The position numbers were made by a program, and so were the translations under genes. From contig JBEVXU010000019.1 in the NCBI GenBank assembly GCA_040505895.1, positions 62,001 through 126,000 on the forward strand: a stretch of DNA of 64,000 nucleotides, given 5' to 3'. The notes below the pieces were generated by a model. That model was not told the origin of the DNA, made no database searches, and saw only the letters and a program-made list of their open reading frames with translations. This document shows positions 58,740-64,000 of this stretch, in pieces. This stretch comes from Vondammii sp040505895. GTDB taxonomy: Bacteria > Pseudomonadota > Gammaproteobacteria > Chromatiales > Chromatiaceae. Numbering within the stretch: the stretch's first letter is position 1; each line of letters begins with the position of its first letter.

Positions 58740-59192
58740 TTATGACTTGCTTACGATGAGGCTGTTGCCCGAAACATCAGTGACACGGACACGATCACCA
58801 ACGGCAAGGCTGTCTTGTGAGATGAACTGCCACTCATCCGAGCCCAAAACCGGCGCCGGAAAACGAAGCGTACCGCGACGCTCCCCATTGGGCAGGATCA
58901 TAACCTGCCCGACCTCCCCAAGTATCGCTTCCCGGGATAGCCCGGCTTTTGTCTTGTCGATGGAGAGTGGCTTCAGATATCTAAACCAAAGCCAGGTTAA
59001 AGAGGCCGATAGTATCGTCCAAAGCGCCACCTGTAGTGTGGCAGACATATCAGGAAAGAGATAAACCAATATACCGACAATTACGGCTGCCGCTCCAATC
59101 CATAGGGCCGTGAAACTGGGTAGCGCAATCTCCAGCAGCACCAATCCGATGCCCAAGATCACCCAATGCCAATAAATAATTTGGAAACTCAT
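58740..59192 (-). CDS. NfeD family membrane protein
   Basis: A 150-residue short NfeD protein with three membrane helices in the first 80 residues (WHWVILGIGLVLLEIAL, AAAVIVGILVYLFPD, VALWTILSASLTWLWF) and a C-terminal OB-fold domain (GEVGQVMILPNGERRGTLRFPAPVLGSDEW.. VGDRVRVTDVSGNSLIV). NfeD is the usual partner of SPFH proteins and anchors or tunes them. First gene of the nfeD-qmcA pair. A decayed second nfeD lies next to it on the opposite strand. Confidence 0.88.
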   Translation of the reverse strand: MSFQIIYWHWVILGIGLVLLEIALPSFTALWIGAAAVIVGILVYLFPDMSATLQVALWTILSASLTWLWFRYLKPLSIDKTKAGLSREAILGEVGQVMILPNGERRGTLRFPAPVLGSDEWQFISQDSLAVGDRVRVTDVSGNSLIVSKS

Positions 59193-59289
59193 GCTTACTT
59201 CCCTAAAGAGGCTGACTGTTAATGATAGTTTATCAATGATGCCTGATCTATCACTACCGCTGAGTAAAAAGCATTTTTCTTTCTTGAGC

Positions 59290-59316
59290 TGACGTCAGTG
59301 ACGTCAGTGACATCAG
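59290..59316. repeat. Three-copy 9-base tandem repeat
   Basis: TGACGTCAG, TGACGTCAG, TGACATCAG directly abutting, close to the start of the nfeD remnant. Each unit is itself palindromic (TGACGTCA), the strong binding shape of some bZIP proteins, though this is probably chance in bacteria. Confidence 0.85.
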
Positions 59317-59332
59317 TGTGGATGCCTAGTGT

Positions 59333-59563
59333 CTGGTACTGAAACGCAATCCCACAGAGACCAGCCAGCCAGCCCTCAACTGGCGCGGGGAACAGTATTT
59401 TGGGCGGTTGTTTACACTGGATGAGCCGATCGTCAATGGCCAGGGATGAATCCGTGTGGATGACACGACCTGGAAAGTCCATGGCCCGGACTGTCCTGCC
59501 GGTGGTCGGGTGCAGGTTGTGGGTGTTGATGGGGTGGTCTTGTGGGTGGAGCTGTCTGGTTGA
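59333..59563 (+). pseudogene. Remnant of a YbbL-type nfeD gene
   Basis: Plus-strand translation gives LNWRGEQYFGRLFTLDEPIV and, after one stop, IRVDDTTWKVHGPDCPAGGR then VQVVGVDGVVLWVEL, ending in a normal TGA. This matches the C-terminal half of E. coli YbbL ([20 protein letters not shown], then VNGRGHMRV). An in-frame TGA at 59447 stands where relatives have Arg/His, most simply CGA to TGA. The membrane N-terminus is gone (TAG upstream, degenerate text). So a second NfeD gene has been lost, on the strand opposite to the intact nfeD-qmcA pair. The remaining gap bases (59193-59332 and 59564-59608) show only the small tandem repeat. Confidence 0.8.
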
Positions 59564-59608
59564 AGCTCTAATTGGGGTCCACTAATGACCCCAATTAGCA
59601 ATTAGAAA

Positions 59609-60262
59609 TCAGCGCGTACCGAAAACGACGATGGTCTTGCCTTTTACATGAACCAGCCCCTGCACCTCCAGGTTCTTCAACACCCTTCCCGCCATTTCAC
59701 GTGAGCAACCGACGATACGGCCAATCTCCTGGCGGGTGATACTAATCTGCATGCCGTCGGGGTGGGTCATTGCATCCGGTTGTTTGCAGAGCTCCAGTAG
59801 TGTACCGGCAATTCTGCCGGTAACATCGAGAAATGCCAGGTGTCCCACTTTTTGGCTGGTATCTAGCAGTCGTTGGGTGAGCTGGGCACCAACGGCAAAC
59901 AGCAAATCCTTCATGTGTGGTTTGAGGTCAGCTTCGAACAGCTGATCCAGTCGCGAGTAGCTGATCTCCGCCAGTGTACAGTCGGTGCGTGTCCGCACCA
60001 GAACGCTCCTATTTGAATGGGGGATAAACATTCCCATCTCGCCGAGAAAGTCCCCTTTATTAAGATAGGCAAGTATGATCTCTTTGCCTTCGTCATCCTC
60101 GATAAGAACGGTGACTGAGCCTTCCACCAGATAATGGAGGCTATCCGCCATGTCACCGGGGTGGATGATGTCCATCTTTGCAGGATATCGTCGCCGGTGA
60201 CAGAAAGAGAGCAAGGGCTGAAGATAGGCTGGCTCTTTTGCTGGTGGTTTTATTACGCTCAT
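59609..60262 (-). CDS. crp: cAMP receptor protein (Crp/Vfr)
   Basis: A 217-residue transcription regulator. The cyclic-nucleotide domain has GDFLGEMGMF and RSVLVRTRTDC, which carry the Glu and Arg that hold cAMP phosphate. A long dimer helix is followed by the HTH ITRQEIGRIVGCSREMAGRVLKNLE, and the end KGKTIVVFGTR matches true CRP (KTIVVYGTR) rather than FNR or other relatives. No Fe-S cysteines. CRP activates genes with TGTGA-N6-TCACA sites; none was seen in its own upstream region. Divergent OsmC-family gene next to it, as in E. coli crp-yhfA. Confidence 0.93.
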   Translation of the reverse strand: MSVIKPPAKEPAYLQPLLSFCHRRRYPAKMDIIHPGDMADSLHYLVEGSVTVLIEDDEGKEIILAYLNKGDFLGEMGMFIPHSNRSVLVRTRTDCTLAEISYSRLDQLFEADLKPHMKDLLFAVGAQLTQRLLDTSQKVGHLAFLDVTGRIAGTLLELCKQPDAMTHPDGMQISITRQEIGRIVGCSREMAGRVLKNLEVQGLVHVKGKTIVVFGTR

Positions 60263-60379
60263 ATTTCAGTGTTCTCTATCAGAGAGGCAGGAGCACTCCT
60301 GGCGGTAGAATTTTAGATTAGCTCCTGACGGAAGTCGAACTTTGATAGAATATATATCATTTATTTTTGTGGGGATGTG

Positions 60380-60796
60380 ATGAAAGCACGGGTTAAGTGG
60401 GTTGAAGGTACGATGATGGTGGGTGAGTCCGGCAGTGGTCATGCGGTGGTAATGGACGGCCCACCGGATGCCGGAGGGCGTGATATGGGGGTGCGCCCCA
60501 TGGAGATGCTTCTGTTGGGACTGGGAGGCTGTACTCAGTTCGATGTGGTCCATATCCTGCGCAAAGGACGCCATCAGGTGAGTCTGTGCGAAGTGGAGTT
60601 GGAGGCGGAGCGTGCTGAGACTGAACCAAAGGTATTTACCAAAATTCATGTCCACTTTATTGTCTCCGGCCCCTGTCTGACGGAAAAAGCGGTTGAACGA
60701 GCGGTGAAACTCAGTGCCGAGAAGTACTGCTCAGCTTCACTGATGCTTGGAAAAGCGGCTGAAATCACACATGATTTTGAGCTGATTGAGGGGTGA
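60380..60796 (+). CDS. OsmC-family protein (YhfA-like)
   Basis: A 138-residue protein of the OsmC/Ohr superfamily. The two Cys motifs are GLGGCTQFDVVHILRKG and KYCSASLMLG, i.e. the pair of redox cysteines; MGVRPMEMLLLGLGGC is the typical dimer helix. It is close to E. coli YhfA, which is also next to crp. A role in peroxide or thiol chemistry is inferred from the superfamily. ATG at 60380 follows GGGGA by 4 bases; a GTG 3 bases earlier is possible. Confidence 0.88.
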   Translation: MKARVKWVEGTMMVGESGSGHAVVMDGPPDAGGRDMGVRPMEMLLLGLGGCTQFDVVHILRKGRHQVSLCEVELEAERAETEPKVFTKIHVHFIVSGPCLTEKAVERAVKLSAEKYCSASLMLGKAAEITHDFELIEG

Positions 60797-60838
60797 AGTA
60801 CCGCTCCCACCAAGGTATATCAGAATTACAGCGCATAT

Positions 60839-61483
60839 CTAAAGCCAATAGACAGTACGGGTCATCACCTTGGAGGTCAGTTTCATCGCCAGTTTTATGG
60901 GTGCGGGCAGTTTTGCGCCGCCTCCTTTCAGTGCCAGGGTGGCGTGGCGTAGTTCGTCCTCTCTCATCTGCGTCAGTATAGCGCGGCTCTTGTCGTCGTC
61001 CGGTGGCAGTTGCTCCAGGTGCTCATCAAGGTGGGCGCAGACCTGATACTCAGTCTCCGCCACAAAGCCCAGGCTCCATTTGTCACCCGCCAGGCCGGCG
61101 GCAGCGCCGATAGCAAAAGAGCCTGCATACCAGAGAGGGTTGGCCAGGCTTTTTCTGTCTCCCAGCTCGCTTATGCGGTTTTCACACCAGGCGAGATGAT
61201 CATTCTCCTCCTGAGCTGCACGCTCCATGCTCTCTCGTACTGTTGGGAGTTTGGCGGTAAGCGCCTGTCCCTGATAGAGCGCCTGTGCGCAGACTTCACC
61301 GGTATGGTTGATGCGCATCAGTGCAGCAGTATGCTTCTGCTGCTGTTTGCTCAGAGAGGGGGAGCTTACTTCGTCAGCGGGATTGGGTCTTTCGGTAACC
61401 CGGGGCTTTCCAAACAAGGTGCGAAGTGCTTCGTCGGCACCGATAAGGAGCTGGTCTGTGGTGGTGAGGCGTCGTTTTGTCAT
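60839..61483 (-). CDS. coq7: 2-nonaprenyl-3-methyl-6-methoxy-1,4-benzoquinol hydroxylase Coq7
   Basis: A 214-residue di-iron hydroxylase for the last ring hydroxylation of ubiquinone synthesis. The ferritin-like carboxylate motifs are NHTGEVCAQALYQGQ, AQEENDHLAWCE, ETEYQVCAHLDEHL and REDELRHATLAL. Length is as in Pseudomonas Coq7. The crp-osmC-coq7 neighbourhood recurs in other gammaproteobacteria, such as the Pseudomonas trpGDC-vfr-osmC region. Its presence implies aerobic ubiquinone synthesis. Transcribed toward the OsmC gene (convergent). Confidence 0.95.
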   Translation of the reverse strand: MTKRRLTTTDQLLIGADEALRTLFGKPRVTERPNPADEVSSPSLSKQQQKHTAALMRINHTGEVCAQALYQGQALTAKLPTVRESMERAAQEENDHLAWCENRISELGDRKSLANPLWYAGSFAIGAAAGLAGDKWSLGFVAETEYQVCAHLDEHLEQLPPDDDKSRAILTQMREDELRHATLALKGGGAKLPAPIKLAMKLTSKVMTRTVYWL

Positions 61484-61521
61484 GTAATCAGTATATATTT
61501 TGTTGCTACCTAATGTTGATT

Positions 61522-62739
61522 TCAGGGTTGGGTTATTTGGCGCTCAATCAGTTGTACCGGATGAAGCACCTCGATCTCCAGGCTTGCTTGTCGGATGCCG
61601 GCAGCCAGATGCATTGAACAGCCTGTGTTACTGGTAGCCAGAAACTCAGGCTTCAATACTTCCAACTCACGCAGGCTTTTTTCCCGTAGCCTGTCGGCCA
61701 TCTTGGGTTGGTTCAAGAGATAGCTGCCGGCAGCCCCGCAGCAGTCGCCCGCATCACCCAGCGGTAATATAGTAAGCCCGGGGATTTTTTCAAGGAGCTG
61801 TCTGGGTGCATCTTCTCCATGGAGTACGTTTCTCAGTGAGCAGGGTGTGTGCAGTGCCAGTGATTTGTTCAGGGGTCTCAGCTTGAAATCGTTCAGCCCC
61901 CGTTTCAGGAAGAACTGCGAGATCTCAACAACGGGGGCGTTAAACAGCTGCTTTTGTTCGCGATAACTCTCCAGTTGGCTACCGCATCCACTGGCCAGAT
62001 AGAGAATGGCATCCACCTGCGGGTGATTGAATGCCTGTAGATTAATTTCACCCATCCTGCGGGCCGATGTGGGGTCGCCGTTGTGCTGGTGCATGGCGCC
62101 ACAGCACCCCTGATCTTCCGGAATAATCACCTTATATCCACAACTTGTCAGCAGCCGAATCGCCGAGCTAAGAGCTTCATCTTCGATCAAACGGCCGGCA
62201 CAGCCGGTAAAAAGTGCGACACGCCCTTGCTGTTGTCCCTGTGCAGAGTAGCTGGGGCTGGGTGCTGCTACGGTAATCTGCGACGGTAGCATGTCATCCA
62301 GTCGGCGCCACCGGGCGCCACCGATAGCGCGCACCAGTGACCGCACTCCTGAGGCAAGGTAGAGATGAAGGAGGCGTCTGCTCCACAGCTTATAGGGGGT
62401 TTCAGTGACCAGTTTTTTCTGCAGGGTTTCCAGGCGTCCAGCTTCATTTACATAAAGGCTGCGGGCGGCATCGATCAGATCGCCGTAGCGGACCCTTGAG
62501 GGGCAGGCGTCTTCGCAGGATCGGCAGCAGAGGCAGCGGTCGAGGTGTCGTTGAAGTCGTGGGCTGTCGACCTCCGCTCCGACCAGTGCCTGGATCAGCG
62601 CAATGCGTCCTCTGGGCGAGTCTCCCTCATCCCGTGTCAGCCGGTAGGTGGGGCAGTGCGGCAGGCAGATCGCACACTTAACACAGCGGTCTGCCTCTTT
62701 TATGATCTGTTCCCGGTTCACTTGGTGATCTTTTAACAA
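61522..62739 (-). CDS. glcF: Glycolate oxidase iron-sulfur subunit-like protein
   Basis: A 405-residue protein with two N-terminal [4Fe-4S] motifs, CVKCAICLPHCP and CLCCRSCEDACP, and two CCG domains (FTGCAGRLIEDEALSSA.. GCCGAMHQHN and HTPCSLRNVLHGEDAP.. DCCGAAGSYLLN). This is the GlcF/LutA architecture, moving electrons from a flavin 2-hydroxyacid oxidase to quinone. No GlcD/GlcE gene is adjacent, so its partner is elsewhere. The apparent start is TTG at 62739 with no ribosome site on its strand, so the true N-terminus is unsure. The name is by similarity only. Confidence 0.8.
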   Translation of the reverse strand: MLKDHQVNREQIIKEADRCVKCAICLPHCPTYRLTRDEGDSPRGRIALIQALVGAEVDSPRLQRHLDRCLCCRSCEDACPSRVRYGDLIDAARSLYVNEAGRLETLQKKLVTETPYKLWSRRLLHLYLASGVRSLVRAIGGARWRRLDDMLPSQITVAAPSPSYSAQGQQQGRVALFTGCAGRLIEDEALSSAIRLLTSCGYKVIIPEDQGCCGAMHQHNGDPTSARRMGEINLQAFNHPQVDAILYLASGCGSQLESYREQKQLFNAPVVEISQFFLKRGLNDFKLRPLNKSLALHTPCSLRNVLHGEDAPRQLLEKIPGLTILPLGDAGDCCGAAGSYLLNQPKMADRLREKSLRELEVLKPEFLATSNTGCSMHLAAGIRQASLEIEVLHPVQLIERQITQP

Positions 62740-62885
62740 TATATAAGGAGGTGTAGATTGTAACCGCCACCTTGGGTTTTTGCCTATTTAGTCTCTGTGT
62801 AGTGCCAGAGTGCCATACTCAGAGAAAGCCCCAATTCCGTACAGAGTCTATATTTACTGACAGCTCGTAGAGAGGGTAAAAAACC

Positions 62886-62917
62886 GTTGACAGGCTTCTA
62901 ATAATATTAGAAAATAC
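62886..62917 (+). promoter_or_regulatory. Promoter with operator-like palindrome for predicted RNA
   Basis: TTGACA (62886-62891), 17 bases, then GAAAAT (62909-62914). The spacer carries a perfect inverted repeat TTCTAAT-AAT-ATTAGAA (62895-62911), a likely repressor site, which overlaps the -10 edge. The regulator is unknown. Confidence 0.5.
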
Positions 62918-62920
62918 TAA

Positions 62921-63012
62921 CATTGATTGACTAGTGCAATCGGTACTCCTCCATCCTCCTTTGGTGGTTTTATATTTGTGAGCGCAACGTCCTCCGTTGC
63001 GCTCTTTTTTTT
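62921..63012 (+). ncRNA. Predicted anti-Shine-Dalgarno ('cuckoo'-like) small RNA
   Basis: I predict an RNA of about 92 nt. Hairpin 1 is GATTG-ACTAGTG-CAATC (62924-62940). Hairpin 2 (62948-62967) has stem CC-T-CCA/TGG-T-GG with one mismatch and an eight-base loop TCCTCCTT, preceded by CTCCTCC. The intrinsic terminator (62980-63012) has loop TCCTC. So CCTCC-type motifs, complementary to ribosome-binding sites, appear in a loop, in the terminator loop and in a single-stranded region. This design resembles the CcsR 'cuckoo' RNAs of alphaproteobacteria. No open frame fits. It could also be a leader/attenuator of rplM, but rplM has its own strong promoter after the terminator. Confidence 0.55.
62980..63012 (+). 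terminator. Intrinsic terminator before rplM promoter
   Basis: A perfect 10-base stem GAGCGCAACG/CGTTGCGCTC with loop TCCTC and eight T. It ends the predicted small RNA. Confidence 0.92.
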
Positions 63013-63041
63013 GTGGATCGGAAACAAAGTAGAATATTGGC

Positions 63042-63070
63042 TTGCCAGTTGGCGTGGAGTCCGGTAATAT
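63042..63070 (+). promoter_or_regulatory. Sigma-70 promoter of rplM-rpsI
   Basis: TTGCCA, 17 bases, TAATAT: one and two bases from the -35 and -10 consensus with ideal spacing. Transcription would begin near 63077, leaving a leader of about 60 bases before rplM. Confidence 0.75.
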
Positions 63071-63135
63071 TCGCGCTCTTTTTTCAAGCACTTTGAGCCT
63101 GAAGAAACTTGAAGATCTCCTTTGGAGCAAGTCAA

Positions 63136-63564
63136 ATGACGACTGTTAGTACAAAACCAGCTGAAGTGCGCCGCGATTGGTTTGTCGTGGACGCCGATGG
63201 GAAGACTCTGGGCCGCCTTTCCAGCGAGATCGCGCACCGTCTGCGCGGCAAACATAAGCCCGAATATACACCTCACGTGGATACCGGTGACTATATCGTC
63301 GTAGTCAATGCCGAGAAGATCCGTGTTACCGGCAACAAGCTTACAGACAAGATGTACTATCATCACACAGGCTATATCGGCAATCTGAAGTCGATTAACC
63401 TGGAAAAGCTGCTGGCCAAGGCGCCTGAGCGTGTGATCGAAAGTGCAGTTAAGGGCATGCTGCCCAAGAACCCCCTGGGACGCGCCATGTTCAAGAAGCT
63501 TAAAGTCTATGCAGGCTCTGAGCATCAGCACACGGCACAGCAGCCCCAAGTGTTGGACATCTGA
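63136..63564 (+). CDS. rplM: 50S ribosomal protein L13
   Basis: A 142-residue L13, same length as E. coli. Recognisable text: RRDWFVVDADGKTLGRLSSE near residue 10, GKHKPEYTPHVDTGDYIVVV and PERVIESAVKGMLPKNPLGR near 100. GGAG lies 8 bases before the ATG at 63136; upstream codons are not part of the protein. First gene of the rplM-rpsI operon, which in E. coli is self-controlled by L13. Confidence 0.98.
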   Translation: MTTVSTKPAEVRRDWFVVDADGKTLGRLSSEIAHRLRGKHKPEYTPHVDTGDYIVVVNAEKIRVTGNKLTDKMYYHHTGYIGNLKSINLEKLLAKAPERVIESAVKGMLPKNPLGRAMFKKLKVYAGSEHQHTAQQPQVLDI

Positions 63565-63605
63565 TCGACACCCCATTGGTATCGAACGAGTATCGGAATA
63601 GAAAG

Positions 63606-63998
63606 ATGGCAGAAACCAAGAATTATGCTACCGGCCGCCGCAAGAGCTCTACCGCGCGCGTCTTCCTCAGTGCCGGCAGCGGCAACATCACGGTGAATAA
63701 CCGTCCACTGGATGAGTACTTTGGCCGTGAGACCGCTCGTATGGTCGTCCGTCAGCCGCTCGAAGTGGGTGATGTGCTGAAGTCTATTGACATCAATGCT
63801 ACCGTCAAGGGTGGTGGTACCACCGGCCAGGCCGGTGCTATCCGTCACGGCATCGCCCGTGCCCTGGCTGAGTACAACGAAGAGTTGCACTCGCCGATGC
63901 GCAAGGCAGGTTTCCTGACTCGTGACGCCCGTGAGGTTGAGCGTAAGAAGGTCGGCCTGCACAAGGCGCGTAAGCGTCCCCAGTTCTCGAAACGTTAA
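63606..63998 (+). CDS. rpsI: 30S ribosomal protein S9
   Basis: A 130-residue S9, complete, ending just 2 bases before the window edge. NYATGRRKSSTARVFLSAG opens it and the conserved basic tail KARKRPQFSKR, which reaches toward the P-site tRNA, ends it. The ATG at 63606 fits family length. It follows rplM by 41 bases with no terminator between. Confidence 0.98.
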   Translation: MAETKNYATGRRKSSTARVFLSAGSGNITVNNRPLDEYFGRETARMVVRQPLEVGDVLKSIDINATVKGGGTTGQAGAIRHGIARALAEYNEELHSPMRKAGFLTRDAREVERKKVGLHKARKRPQFSKR

Positions 63999-64000
63999 TC

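Noticed and set aside
62740..63135. L13-type ribosomal leader acting as attenuator for rplM.
   Set aside because: The terminator lies upstream of a strong separate rplM promoter, so read-through control is less likely than an independent short RNA. Not fully excluded.

Overview
The window is chromosomal DNA of a gammaproteobacterium. The gene order rpe-gph-trpE-trpG-trpD, the crp/yhfA-type pair followed by coq7, rplM-rpsI and a TtcA of gammaproteobacterial type all point there. A heme-c sensor with GGDEF/EAL domains, large flavo-iron-sulfur dehydrogenases, many c-di-GMP genes and abundant dispersed palindromes would fit an environmental lineage such as the sulfur-oxidising Chromatiales, but nothing here proves that placement. 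No rRNA, tRNA, CRISPR array, intact transposase or prophage was seen.

Layout. 0-4.4 kb: tryptophan and pentose genes on the minus strand (rpe, gph, trpE, trpG, start of trpD). 4.6-10 kb: an alpha/beta hydrolase, then a complete general/acidic amino-acid ABC importer (aapJQMP) with an NtrC-like palindrome far upstream and a strong hairpin between binding protein and permeases. 10-21 kb: fructosamine kinase, metC, priA (DnaA-box pair upstream), a heme-type GGDEF/EAL protein, a YjgR-type ATPase, a DUF5718 protein and a PolX-like helix-hairpin-helix protein without a polymerase domain. 21-26.5 kb: a two-component c-di-GMP system (1289-residue hybrid kinase plus HD-GYP regulator), with a decayed cytochrome c peroxidase gene overlapping the kinase start. 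26.7-32.2 kb: argS, a SPOR protein and feoABC under a Fur-box candidate.

32.2-38 kb is the most unusual part. A sigma-54 activator gene with a cysteine-rich PAS domain faces a predicted 160-nt small RNA on the opposite strand. That RNA has a -24/-12 element, a first hairpin beginning exactly at the predicted start site, an intrinsic terminator, and paired palindromes in the enhancer position. Next comes an AT-rich island encoding a radical SAM enzyme, an MBOAT acyltransferase and its SGNH-like partner.

38-63 kb: methyltransferase, ClC channel, PPK2, PilZ protein, 2-hydroxyacid dehydrogenase, two MITE-like elements, a giant FAD/Fe-S dehydrogenase, AI-2E-type transporter, TraB-family protein, RND efflux pump, ttcA, an SPFH/NfeD pair with a dead second nfeD next to it, crp, an OsmC-family gene, coq7, glcF, and finally rplM-rpsI. 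Just upstream of rplM is a second predicted small RNA of about 92 nt. It shows anti-Shine-Dalgarno motifs in hairpin loops, like the 'cuckoo' RNAs of alphaproteobacteria.

Several families of palindromic repeats (REP-type, CCCTCTCCC-type, CACAGAG-type and others) fill most intergenic gaps.
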